Assembly (NCBI GenBank): GCA_029204225.1
Contig: CM055097.1
Location: 33,294,804 to 33,358,803, forward strand
DNA length: 64,000 nucleotides
DNA from: Diphasiastrum complanatum
Lineage: Eukaryota > Streptophyta > Lycopodiopsida > Lycopodiales > Lycopodiaceae
Reading direction: 5' to 3'
In this document: positions 31,473 to 42,151 of the stretch, one piece after another
Layout: every line of letters starts with the position of its first letter
Numbering within the stretch: position 1 is the stretch's first letter
Position numbers and translations under genes: made by a program
Notes under the pieces: model-generated
Told to the model about the DNA's origin: nothing
Databases searched by the model: none
The model's input: the letters and a program-made list of their open reading frames with translations, nothing else

Positions 31473-32408
31473 ATGGCTCAGAAGACTTGGGGGAGCCCAC
31501 GCTCCCCCTCTCCCCCTCGCCCCACCATCCCCTCCTCTCCCCCTTCTGCCCCCCCTCCTCTTGCGCCCTCATCCTCCTCTGTTGCGCATCAGCAGGCTAA
31601 GTCTGTTGTTGCGCAACATCTATTTGTTTCCCCTGCTATTGAGAACCTCCTCGATGCGCCTTTCGTCGCTGCCAGTTCTAATGTCGACCCCTCATCCGCT
31701 ACGGCAGCCTTTATCTCGGATTCTCTTATGCCATCATCAGCGGACACCCCTACTACTCTTCCTGCTCCTACGGATCCGCATACACCGACCGCTCCTATTA
31801 CCGCTTTCCTTTCTACAACCGACTATTCTACTTCAAGAGCGTTCAAGAACTTCTTGGCCTATGAACTGAAATTACTCAAAACAGAAGTCCAATCTCTGCG
31901 GTCAGAAGTCACCACGTTGCAGGAAGAAAATAATCAGTTGCGGACAGCAGTTACAGCAGTTGCAGCATATGGTGCCGTTCGCCTGCCCACAAGTGCCACA
32001 GAAACGAAAATTCAAGAACTACAACAAGAGTTGATCCAGCATAAGGAATCAACCAAGAACTGGGCATCATTCTTCAAAGAGGACAATGAGGGTAAGCTTC
32101 CACAACAAATGTTGAATTTCATCTTTGCTACTTTATCGGAAGAAAAATTGCGGGCACAAAAATCCCATAATATTAGAGTCTGTGGTATTCTGGATACTCA
32201 AAATGCCATACAGGAAGCAAACAACTTGAATACCACTTTGGCCCACCACACCATGGGGATAAATAAAGTTTGGCGTCCAAAAAAAGATAATACAACGCTT
32301 ATCATTCGCTTTACTACATTGGAAGAACGCAGGTTGGTGCTCCGTCTTAAATCCAAGCTCAAGGGCACAACACTTTATATGGATGATGACTCACTTTGTA
32401 GAAAGTAG
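31473..32408 (+). pseudogene. LINE D ORF1
   Basis: 311 codons. Ser/Pro-rich N-terminus (1-115), a strong coiled coil at about 127-162 (ELKLLKTEVQSLRSEVTTLQ, with Leu at heptad spacing) and NWASFFKED (196-204), matching the WADV box of N1. An RRM-like domain follows (NIRVCGIL to TLIIRF, 233-280), then LKGTTLYMDDD. A frameshift near 32395 removes the last 40 residues, whose sequence continues in another frame (VEERRRAFQEAREQGK). The preceding 70 bp are probably the 5'UTR because the copy starts at a (TC)n boundary. Confidence 0.82.
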
Positions 32409-32559
32409 AAGAACGTCGTCGAGCGTTCCAAGAAGCCCGTGAACAGGGCAAGATTGCTATTTATAGAGACAAACATGCCAAATTTATTGGTAGTAAAACC
32501 TTGCTAGGGATTTGGGGGCCCCGGGCATGGGAGAGTCCTGGGTCCCCTTCCATCACCTT

Positions 32560-33048
32560 CTCCATTGCATATAGGTGTTGGGAAATGTAATGGGATCTAC
32601 TCTTCTTCATCAGCAGGTGACCTTTTGGATTTCATCACGCATGGAGATATTTTACTTTTCACTGAGACACATGAGAGCTCCATACGAGGACTACCAGATA
32701 TTTCCGGTTTCAGATGGTTTTCATCATTCAGGATAGAGACACGGACCATGAGCAGCAGAGGTTCGGGTGGAGTTGCATGTCTCTATCGGGAATCTCTACA
32801 ACCAGCCCTTCAGTTAGTCAGTCAGGATGAGTAGGCACGTTATTTGTGGATTCGTCTCCTTGGACATAGTCTTGGTATGGACATAGATACATATATAGCT
32901 ATTTGTTACTTTGCTCTCGAGATGTCCACTTTTGCAGATTGCATCGACTCTCCATATACGGACCTTTCTTATGATATTCTCCGCTATTCAGAGGTGGCCA
33001 TATTCTTTTGACAGGGGACTTCAACGCCATAACTGCTTTGCGACAGCC
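32560..33048 (+). pseudogene. LINE D ORF2: endonuclease N-terminal half
   Basis: CNGIYSSSSAGDLLDFITHG, FTETHESS (catalytic Glu near 32665), RGSGGVACLYRES, a TAG at 32832, then LTGDFNA (about 33007-33030), where the inversion starts. The open frame itself ends at 32834, and one further stop lies near 33010. The upstream 32409-32559 is the ORF1-ORF2 spacer. Confidence 0.82.
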
Positions 33049-34978
33049 AGTGTAGGAGTAACCATAGTGTCGAAAAGGCTCCTCTTACTGGGAGTATCAT
33101 ATATATGACTTCGAAAACAAAATCTCTCAAGCTGGACAAGGGAGGAGTGACCCTTCCCAAGACGATCAGATGTTGTCTGTCTCATACTAAACATAAGTCC
33201 AATGAATAAAACCCCCAAGTAGGTATATGATGAGACAATATCCACGATCAAAGGGGCATAGAAGTCCTTCCTAATAAAGAGGAAGGCAAAATAATAGGAC
33301 ATGAGATTGTTGTCTATACGGCTCCTGATACTGATATAGAAAAAAAAAAAAAAACTTACGGGTAGGTGAGACTTAAACCACATCATTAGCATATAAGAGT
33401 ATAGCAATCAATTAGTCGCCGAGGCTGCAGCCGATACCCCCATCCTGATGGATCAACGTCTCAAGCTCATCTACATATAAACCAAAGAGTGTGGGTGAAA
33501 GAGAGCATCCTTGTTTCACCCCAATAGTACTCCATATTGGATCAAAAATGCCTGAGGGACCTCTAAAACAACCCCAAACTCTCTCGTATAGTGCCATCAC
33601 TGCCAAGATAGTGTTTGTGGAGAAACTTAGATCTCTAAGCCTCTGAATGAGCAAATGACGTGGAACAGAGTCAAAGGCTTTCTAGAAAATAGACTCGCTC
33701 TTGTCTATGTCTGGCCTGCTCGATGATAGATATGAGAATAGTGTGCCCGGAAGTTAGCCTGACCCAATGCATGTAGTCATCTAGATGCTGCCTTTGTACT
33801 CACCGATGACTGTAAGATAGTGCCATAAAGCTTGGTGATAATATGCTCAATCATGATAGTGAGGTAATTATCGGGTTTCATGAGATCAACACTCTTAAGG
33901 ATAAGATGGATGATATTTGTGCACCAAGTAGAGGGGAATCCATGGATGACGGATTGGTTGAGGAGAGTGTAACACAGGATCAAGAGTGTCAGGAGCATGA
34001 AGGAGTTCGGATTCCAGGTCTTCGATGTCACGAGCACGATGTGTTCTTAGTTTCTGGATGGTGATAAGAACCATCTCAGCTGTGAAGAATGAGAACTTTG
34101 AGGGATGAGGAGAAATGACGATGGGTGTATCAGTGGACAAGGTATATAGAGTTGTGGCATAGTCAAAAGATCGGTTAAGGAAGGGGGTGGAGCATGAGGG
34201 ATAAAGGCCCGCCAAAAGGCACCCGTGGAAGAGCTGGAAAGGAAGGAAATGAGCTTTTTCCCTTCATTTGTATTGTAAGTACGCTTTTTATTGTGGAGGA
34301 GACGACGGTACATACGTAGGATGTCAAGAAGGAGAGAAGGTGATTGACATTGGAGAACCTGTTGATGAAGAGAAGTGCAATCAGCGTCATACCAGGGTTG
34401 TTTAGGAGCACAAGTTTTGTGTCCATGGGAATGAGGTCGAGGGCGATAAGAAGGAAATGCAAGTGTGGCTGCTGTGTGAAGGGCCATGGTGAGAAAGGTA
34501 GCCTAAGTCTCCAATGTACTGTTCTTAGGGAAATGGTGGAGCAAGGCCGTGAGGGATTCCTGGTATAGAGGAAAGAAATTGGGGTCAAAACGGTATATGG
34601 GTGCACGATTAGGAGTATCAGGGGTAGGAGGTAGAGTGGGTGAGGCAATATGTCCAAGGCATAAGGACAGGCGTGAATGATCTGTAAAGTGGTTGGGGAG
34701 ATAGAGAAGTCTAGGATAAGAGGGATGAGAGATGGTGATCCCACGAGATAATCAACCACACTATGACCCCCACAATGAGGATGACATGTGAAAGTACCAG
34801 AGTTAGGCCAACAAGTGAGGCCATTAAAAATGGCTAACTCATGAGCTGCTCCCAGATGAAGTAAATACTCACCATATGTCGTGATTGGACCTGCAGCATC
34901 AGCTGAAAACCTTGTGAGACCCATGTCCATGTCGTCTATGGCATGTATACGTAGTGGATCTGTACTGCCATGGAATAA
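33049..34978 (-). pseudogene. LINE D ORF2: inverted middle (endonuclease end, RT)
   Basis: Read on the minus strand from 34978: LRIHAIDDMDMGLTRFSADA, FTCHPHCGGHSVVDYLVGSP, the RT approach (APKQPWYDADC, then the KKRTYNTNEGKKLISFLSSS region that LINE A has lost), HLILKSVDLMKPDNY and GVKQGCSLSPTLFGLYVDEL (near 33540-33480). The last part is SYTYLGVLFIGLMFSMRQTT, ending at LFDTMVTPT. The YxDD region lies between two frames near 33415-33370 (LLYANDVV-like, with the second residue pair altered). Several frameshifts occur. The piece exactly fills the gap between the plus-strand parts. Confidence 0.86.
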
Positions 34979-36000
34979 CGCGGCAGAAGCATCGTGTACA
35001 GGTCTCACTTCCTTGGATTGGTCTTTCATCTCCCGCCAGCTCCAGGTCACCATGTTATCACGGATGATTCGGGCTAAGCCCTCAGTCCCGCACCAGATTA
35101 CCATTGTTGACTTTGTTGTCCCTCCTTTGATCGTGGATGCCCTTTTTTGACTCATTATATAGATTCAGAGAGTTCCAACTCTCCCCTTTGATAGATACTC
35201 TTACCTTGCAGTCTCATCATCGAGATTATTACATGATCATGGAGTTCATTTCTCATGGTTTTCCCAGGCGGTACGTTTCCTTAGTATGTTTGGCATTTCA
35301 CTCTTGGCCCCCCCAGCAGGCACTCATGATTATAGTAGACGTTCTCTCTACCGTGCATATCTTCAGCACACTTGGCAGGGGCAGTTGAGCGTGAAGCTAG
35401 ATTTCTATCGAACACACTTCTTGGAGTTGGACACATAAGGTTTTCCTATACGAGCACTTTACCTTGACCATGGTCTGTCACATTGCCTACGCTTCACTCT
35501 TGGGCAGTTTCGGGTCGATACCAGGGTATTCCACACGAGCAGAGATTATGTCAGATGTGTTCCTTGGGGGAGGCGGAGTCAGAGGAGCATTTCCTTTTCA
35601 GATGCCCAGCTTATTATGAGATCCGTGGACGTTACCATTGTCTCTTCAGAGAGACACCATCTCTCCACTCTCTCATCACCGATGTCGATCCTGGATGGGC
35701 GCGATCCTTGATGGGTCGCTCTTATGCTATACGAGATGTCTTTATTGCGGAGAGCTCATACTCCAATGGATAGTGACACTCAGCCACCGATTACGGATTT
35801 CTTCACCAGCCGTCGTCCACATGCGGATACAGTGTTGGAGGATGACATAGACATTGGCCCAGTTCACCGTCCTCGCCGACGTTGTCTAGCCCTGGACACT
35901 ACCATGGTTCATATGCCCACACATATCGAGAGAATACGCCCTTAGAGACCTCACTGTATTCAGCATCAGAGCACACTCCACCGTCTTCGACAACATCAGC
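34979..36000 (+). pseudogene. LINE D ORF2 C-terminus: thumb end, finger, PCNA-box tail
   Basis: AEASCTGLTSLDWSF, then RMIRAKPSVPHQI, resume the family where the inverted piece ends. Then LSHCLRFTLGQFRV and the finger LCQMCSLGEAESEEHFLFRC (in the frame of 35483-35773). QPPITDFFTSRRPH (35781-35822) follows with DDIDI and RPRRR, ending at 35945. The QPPITDFF form is the strongest match to the PCNA-interacting consensus among the four copies. Confidence 0.85.
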
Positions 36001-36238
36001 ATCCTTCGCCTTCCATTGCTCCACTACTTGCCAGTGGACCTCGGATCATTGACTACTTCAGTCTTGGTGGATAGCATAAGCACACTTTGTAGACTTATTT
36101 CCCTTGATGCAACTCACTCAAGGATAATTATTATGTATTTCACATGTATTCCGGATTATGCTCTTTTTTCTTTTCATTGTTATGGAGTTACTATGCTCCC
36201 TGGCTACTACACACTTGAGATGTACTATTCAGTCTTAT

Positions 36239-36300
36239 ATGCTTTTTGGCATCATGGACTAATAAAGCTTTCTTTCTTTCTTTCTTTCTCTCACCTTTCT
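36239..36300 (+). repeat. LINE D 3' end: hairpin and CTTT/TC tail
   Basis: ATGCT, TTTT, GGCAT (one G-U type pair) at 36239-36252, then ACTAATAAAGC and CTTT repeats with a very short TC run. GACGTT is partly lost here. Confidence 0.85.
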
Positions 36301-36303
36301 TAG

Positions 36304-36767
36304 AAAGTACAAGAATTAGAAAAGTATACAAGTATTAAAACATAAACAAAACACGAAACCATGGAAAGATAAGAACATGAGAGAGACAAGGACATAAGGA
36401 TGTTCACATAACTTTGGTAGAGTCTCCTCCTCTCGATCGAACATCTGAAATGAGTATAGGAGGTATTGTTTCATTCTTGGGGAAGGCCCTGCCCCTTTAT
36501 TCTGCTTGGCTACCTCAAAATGGCAAGGGTTCCAATCAAAGCCGCTCACCAATTAGCTAGTGGTCCTAAATTAGCTTGGTGAGTTCTCACATGACTCTGC
36601 CTACCATCAAGGAGCTCCCAATGTAGCACCGAGGTTGGGACCAGTCCCCCAACAACAAAGACTAGCACTATCAGCACCACCAAGGTTGAAAAATCCTCAA
36701 GTAGCTCAAGTGAACTTAACGGCGACGTAATTGGATCTATCTCTCCAACACAAAGAAAAATAGTAGT
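36304..36767. other. Unassigned repeat-like sequence
   Basis: No protein homology recognised. The text around 36530-36620 (CTCACCAATTAGCTAGTGG, AGCTCCCAATGTAGCACC) reads like retrotransposon UTR or LTR sequence, but no partner copy is in the window. Confidence 0.35.
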
Positions 36768-37079
36768 ATGGACCTAAGAAGCCTTTTATCGATCCTACCG
36801 TTAATGATTACTATGCAACCACATGTTGTGCAGCCACAATGCCAAGGGGGAAGGCTATATAGATGTTATAGATGTAGACGAGCCCACAAGACTACTGAAT
36901 GTCCCAACAAGATCTACACGCCTTTCTATCGTGAGTGTGGATATGGAAACTGTTATAAGAACTGTCGATGAAAACCTAATATAGAAAATCCTAATGCACC
37001 ACTTAATATGATTACGATCCACTTACCAAGAGACCTCACTACCCCAATGTGCTAGTGTTGGCAGTTATGTGAGCAAAAA
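36768..37079 (+). pseudogene. Short ORF with CCHC knuckle, origin unclear
   Basis: A 67-codon frame (36768-36971) contains CYRCRRAHKTTEC, a CCHC zinc-knuckle pattern, followed by the Cys-rich stretch ECGYGNCYKNC. This could be a retroelement Gag fragment. It lies just upstream of LINE E, in the same orientation but with no matching part in the other LINE copies. I do not recognise the family. Confidence 0.4.
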
Positions 37080-37885
37080 AATGTGTTGGTTTTGGATGCA
37101 GACGCCCTTCTTCTTTATGTAGATGATGTGGTCCTAGTTTGTTCCAGATGGGGCCTGGGGGTTAACATTGGAAAGACCAAAATGATGGTCTTCAACACTT
37201 CCAGGAGCTTTATGGTGAGCCATGAACTCCTTTTTGACAGTCAGCCAGTGAAGATTGTCTCATCTTACTCTTACTTAGGCATACCCTTTATTGGTCCTAT
37301 ATTTAGTATGAGACGAACAACTTTTAGTAGGTTTGGGAAGGGTCATGCTTCCCTTGCCCAGCTGGAGAAATTCTGTTTCCATAAACTATTCAAGCTGCCT
37401 CGGGTAAGTGTCGGCTTTTTGACATCATTGTTTCCCCTTCAACCTCGTATCCTTGACACATTTGGCATCTCTATCACTGCCCTTCCCTCGGGTACCCATG
37501 GTTATCTACAGAGCTTATCTTGATCGACCGACCCTGGCACGGTCAATTGGGGGTCAACAAACCCGAATTCTATCGGCTTCACATTTTGGCAATAGATGTA
37601 TTTGGGATCCCACTTCTAGCACACTACTTGCGTTTTGGATTATCACATGGTCTTAGATTCATATTGGGCTAGTTCCATGTCTCTTTGCACCAGCTTGAGG
37701 GTGAGATTGGACAGTTTCAGGGTACCCCACGAGATAATAGGATTTGCCAGTTATGTTCCCTAGGCGACATGGAGACTGAGGAGCACTTTACCTTCATTTG
37801 TCTAGCCTATTATGAGATTTGTAGGAGATCCAGATTTAGAGGGTGATGAGGGTGAGGATGACATGACTTCCCACAGAGACTTTGT
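37080..37885 (+). mobile_element. LINE E: multiply deleted fragment
   Basis: Same family as LINE C. It has the catalytic YVDDVV (37118-37135), then KTKMMVFNTSRSFM, SSYSYLGIPFIGPIFSMRR and GISITALPSGTHGY (37465-37506), and the finger CQLCSLGDMETEEHFTFIC (about 37744-37800). Three deletions are visible relative to LINE C: 18 residues after YVDDVV, about 110 residues after residue VSVGF, and the region that would hold the PCNA box. It stops near the acidic end (GDEGEDDMTSHRD) and has no 3' hairpin or tail. Confidence 0.85.
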
Positions 37886-38227
37886 GTAAGATTAATGTTG
37901 AAATTTATGTATTGCTTCCATGTACAATAACACCAACGTTATACTTGTTACTTTGTCCACTTGCTAGGCTAACATGACACAAAGAATATAAAATTTTAAA
38001 ATCAGATTCTTAAAATTGGTATATTTTACTTTTAAGTAAATGCTTTTGAAGAGTGAAGAAATTGTTGTTTATATGCCATGTCATCTTACTCTTACAGGTT
38101 ACCAAAAGCTTCTCATTAACAAAACTGGGTCCTTTTCTACTAACGAAACAATCCCAAGACACATATGAAACACAATCTGTGACATATCTTTCAATTCTCG
38201 TCATAATCATATCTCATTGTTTGACAG

Positions 38228-38315
38228 TATTTTGGGGGAACTAACTTTGGACGAACATCAGGAGGACCATACATAACCACAAGCTATGACTATGATTCAC
38301 CCATTGACGAATATG
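38228..38315 (+). CDS. BGAL: BGAL internal exon 2
   Basis: Encodes [20 protein letters not shown], then [10 protein letters not shown], the most conserved GH35 segment (GGTNFGRT...DYDAP.DEYG). Acceptor TTTGACAG, donor GTATGT. It begins in phase 0, matching the previous exon, and ends with one base of Gly. It lies 18.6 kb downstream of exon 1, the intron holding LINEs B-E and copia 1. Confidence 0.95.
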
Positions 38316-38649
38316 GTATGTCCTTAGCCATTATTTATTCATTCAAGGACAATTTGTTGCATATTGTCATTTTTGTTTTAAACACCCAAACATGGATAGC
38401 TTCAATGAATGTGGACAAAAGTCAATACTCTTCAAGAGCGTCAAAAAGCTAAAATGTCTTAAAATTTGCAAAAGTGATACTAGGCAATTCTTTGCAAAGA
38501 TCAACAATGGTGGATAAGGTCATCTTTGAGGTATAGATTAGGATTTTTAGAATGAAAGTTATCAACATATCATGTATCAAAGGATTGAAAACAATCTTGA
38601 TTGTAACTAGTAAAAACTTGAGGGTTGGAAAAAAAGCACGACGTGAAAA
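38316..38649. other. BGAL intron, no gene seen
   Basis: AT-rich sequence directly after the donor; no coding or repeat structure recognised. Confidence 0.5.
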
Positions 38650-39285
38650 AATTAGATCCAAAACATGCTTAATAGATCATTAGATCTTGGGCTAAATTTG
38701 GATGCACATCTAGATTCATCTACAAGCCAGAAATCATGCATCTACCATGCTAGAACTTGGAAATACAGGAAGATCTGATCAAAATCACTAAGATCCAATA
38801 TAGTATTGTCCCTGTCCATACAACAACAATAGCACATGAACATTCACACGTGTGGATTCAAGTACAACGAAAAAATTGCATTCTACACGTTAGAACTCAA
38901 GATATCATGAGAAATATGAAAGAGATGGACATAGAATCAAAAGAGGAAAGTTTTCTATACAAAATGAGAACGTCAAGATCAGTTCTTCACGTAGGTACAA
39001 CTATTTATAGCAACCATAATGTCACACTTTCCCTAAACTTGCCCTAAAATGGTAACTTCTAGGTACTTCACCAAAAACCTAGTTTAAGTTGACTAGTTTC
39101 AATGTATTTCAACTACCAATAGGAATAGGTCCAAATCTGACCTTATCCACTTATATACTTGCTAAAAATAATAAGGACACTATTTTTAGACCTTATTGAC
39201 ATAAAAAAATAAGTCTAATTTGAAAATTTACTTTGGCCTCTAGATTACCATATTAGACCAACTTAACTTGTTGACATTTTTCACA
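38650..39285 (-). repeat. Probable 3' LTR of a minus-strand copia remnant
   Basis: On the minus strand a polypurine tract (GAAGAGGGAG, 39295-39286) is followed by TGTGAAAAATGTC, an LTR-like start at 39285. CTATAAATAG near 39009-39000 on the minus strand is a canonical plant TATA box. The far end is not fixed because the partner LTR is missing. Confidence 0.5.
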
Positions 39286-39289
39286 CTCC

Positions 39290-40800
39290 CTCTTCAACTA
39301 GTTTTACCACACAACTTTGATCCATCTTAAGAATGATCTCCATTCTAAGAATAGACCTTCTTTCTATGGTTTTATAGTAACATACATAATTGATATAGAT
39401 GATAGTGTCCATGCTGAATGCTTCACTATTTCTTACATCAATTTTACATATCAAGATGAAACTAGCACATGAAGAACAAAATAGAATGTAAACGTTATGA
39501 TTCCTCCATGCTTCCACCTTTGATATCTTTGGAAAATAACACCAACCAAGCAATGAATGTTAGTGCTAATCATTTGATTGCATGCCTCCTCCATATGTGT
39601 CCTTTCTTGAATGTTTTCTACATAAAACTCCATGAATGAGCCTCCATTTCCATCTTGCCATAAGATATCGTCAACACTTGAGAACTTGTGCATGAATGAG
39701 TGACATAATGAGCCTCCCTTAGCTTCATTTCCATCAACAAAACCAGACAAGAACACTAGTCTATCCTCAAAACCAAAATATTGAGGAACAATGTTACTAG
39801 TTTCATCATATCTTGACAATTTGCACACATTCACATGAAATTGCTCAAACATGATATAGAATGAGTAAAGTGAGTTCGAACAACACTTCCTTGCTGCCAC
39901 TTTAACCTTACTTGAGTCTTCAAATACTTTAAAAAATAGATCCAAAGTGCCTTGTCTATTTGACTCCTCTTCGATGCTCTTGACTAGCTCCAAATTGTCA
40001 CTTTCCCTTTTGTGTTGATGAAGCTTATCAAGATCAATCTCTTGATCTTCCACCTGACCATCAAAACTATTGACCAAGACATCTTTTCCAAAACCATTAA
40101 TTGCATTCAATCCATGAAAACAACCACCCACTTGCATACCATCATCTACACAAGAAGATGTACCAAGACATGTGAGTAAAGCAAAGTTTGTACCTTCAAC
40201 TTGTTTACCCTTCTCATCATATGTAAGCCTAGATAACTTTTGCCTTTGCCTTGAGGATCTTCTTAGAACTTGACTTGGAGAGGCATCTCAACCATCACCA
40301 CCCAAAGAACCATCCTTCTCACCACCAAAAATGTTATTTTCATCAACATCAACACATTATCCACATTCTCCTCTTCAAAGACAACATCAGGCTTATTCAC
40401 ATTTTCCTCTTCAAAGACCACATCTTTAGAAATGTGAACTTTCTTTGACTTAGGAATGCAAACCCTATAAGCTTCTTCTTACTTCACTATAGCAAAAAAG
40501 ATTCCCTTCAAGAATCCAAAAGATGAGTTGACATGGCAAGTACTACCAAAGATCTTGATATGCTCCAACCTTGGTTTCTTACCAAAAAGAACCTCAAATG
40601 AACTCTTACCATCCAAGTCTTCATTTGAGTACCTATATATTGCAAACAAAGTTAGCACACATCAAAGCTTCACTCCAAAGGAGACTTAGGAGGATTTGCA
40701 TTCACCCTCATGGCTTTAGCTCTTTCACAAAGATTGATCTTCCTCTCTTCCACACCATGTAAAACCTTTTGAGTTTGAAAGCTACCTCTTGATCCCATGT
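39290..40800 (-). pseudogene. Copia remnant 3: integrase end and linker, RT lost
   Basis: Minus-strand reading from 40790: GVEERKINLCERAKAMR (for GVVERKNRT...), then SEALMCANFV, YSNEDLDGKSSFEVLFGKKP and HIKIFGSTCHVN, all copia integrase C-terminal text. KKVHISKDVVFEEENV then marks the linker, and a near duplicate of DVVFEEENV is seen (40440-40370). The open frame 39451-40137 (228 codons) lies further downstream. It has no clear homology; it may be rearranged linker and is annotated as part of the remnant with low certainty. The catalytic RT is absent. Confidence 0.6.
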
Positions 40801-40806
40801 GCATTA

Positions 40807-41090
40807 ATCTGAGCTGCAAGTAGGCTGCAAAAATGCCCAAAAACGTGGTGAAGTAGGGCACTAGACAGCCTCCAATCAAATCTACAAATGGGTTACAAAA
40901 AGGCTGCGAAAGATGAAGTAGGGTGTTGGACAACCACCAATCAGTGTCTGCAAATGGGATGCAAAAATGCCCAAACATGTACGTGACATAGGGCGTTGGA
41001 CAGCCTCCAATCAGATCTGCAAAGTGGCTGCTGTAAAGAAGGCTGAAAAAGAGGTGAAGTAGGGCATTTGAAAGCCACCTATCAAATCTG
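40807..41090. repeat. Diverged tandem repeat, about 80 bp unit, 3-4 copies
   Basis: The phrase GAAGTAGGGCNNT.GACAGCC(T/A)CCAATCA, then ATCTGCAAATGGG and AAAAGGCTGC, recurs at about 40850, 40915, 40990 and 41055. The block fills the space between the copia remnant and the 5'-truncated gypsy element 2. Confidence 0.8.
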
Positions 41091-41095
41091 TAAAT

Positions 41096-42151
41096 GGGTT
41101 CACTTGCTGGTATTGATTCCCAGGGTGACTATCAGTTGGTTATGCGTAGCTTGCCAAAGGCTCAGGGTGCAGCTCTTCTTTCCATTCAGAGTACATCAAT
41201 TGCTGCTTCTCTTTCATCATCCGGGTGTCCTCTTCCTCCGGTGATTTCTAACTTATTGCATAGGTATTCTGTTGTCTTTTCTGAACCTACGTCTCTGCCA
41301 CCATTACGTGATGTCAACCACCATATTGATTATTCCTGGTGCCACCCCACCTCTTGTGCACCATATCTTATGTCTAAAGTCGAACATGATCAGGTTCAGC
41401 TCCAGATTGCTTCTCTTTTACGTCAGGGCCTCATTGTACCTAGCCATAGTCCCTTTGGTGCCCCTGTTCTTCTTGTTGCTAAAAAGGATGGAACCAAATG
41501 CCTCTGCATTGACTACCATGCCTTGAACAAGCTTACTATCCGTAATCAGTATCCTATTCCTCATATGGATGACCTTTTTGATCAGCTTGGCACTTCATCT
41601 ATCTTTTCCAAGATTGACCTTCGTTCTGGATACTACCAAATCAAAATGCATCCTTGTGATGAGCATAAGACTGCATTTCGTACTCACCTAGGTTTGTATG
41701 AGTTTCGTGTTCTTCCTTTTGGTGTTCAGAATGGTCCACCCATGTTTCAGAATGCTATGAATAATGTTTTACGTCCTCTTCTTGGTGTTTGTGTTTTAGT
41801 TTATTTTGATGACATTCTTGTTTTTAGTACTTCTTTGTCTGGCCATGTGTTGCATCTCTTGCTATGTTTGAGTTACTTGTTAAGCATCATATGTTTGCTA
41901 AATTGTTTAATGTTCCTTTGCTGTTGATGAGATTGAGTTTTTGGGTTTTCTTGTTTGTGGTGGTCGTATTCGTCTTGATCCTCGGAAAGTTCAGGCTATT
42001 GAGGATTGACCTGTTCCAACCGACGTTCATTCTGTTCGTATGTTTTTAGGTATGACTACCCATCTTCGTCGTCCTTACGTCATGCCATTGTTTCTGCCGT
42101 CATTATGTGTTTGCCACAGTTTGATCAGAGGTTTATTGTTGAGATTGATGC
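41096..42151 (+). pseudogene. Gypsy element 2, part 1: protease end and RT
   Basis: Sister of gypsy element 1, starting abruptly at SLAGIDSQGDYQLV (protease C-terminus). RT motifs are HSPFGAPVLLVAKKDG, KIDLRSGYYQIKMHP and the catalytic YFDD (about 41800-41811). A frameshift near 41850 breaks the frame; the reading continues in other frames to FDQRFIVEIDA (RNase H start, 42117-42150), where foreign DNA enters. The 5' LTR, leader and gag are absent. Confidence 0.9.

Larger units (their letters stand above)
31403..36300 (+). mobile_element. LINE D: full-length LINE with an internal 1.9 kb inversion
   Basis: Starts at a (TC)n run with a 5'UTR (31403-31472), then ORF1, the intergenic part and the beginning of ORF2. 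The segment from about 33049 to 34978 is inverted and carries the rest of the endonuclease and the RT. The plus orientation then resumes with thumb, finger, PCNA-box tail, hairpin (36239-36252) and a CTTT/TC tail to 36300. At both junctions the family sequence is lost by only a few codons, so this is one element with a simple inversion and not two elements. At about 4.9 kb it defines the full length of the family. Confidence 0.9.

Noticed and set aside
39451-40137. 228-codon minus-strand open frame as a host gene
   Set aside because: It lies within a copia remnant between integrase text and an LTR-like polypurine tract and has no recognisable domain; probably rearranged element sequence.
40807-41090. 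CRISPR array
   Set aside because: Repeat units are adjacent and diverged, without unique spacers of constant length, and the DNA is plant nuclear.
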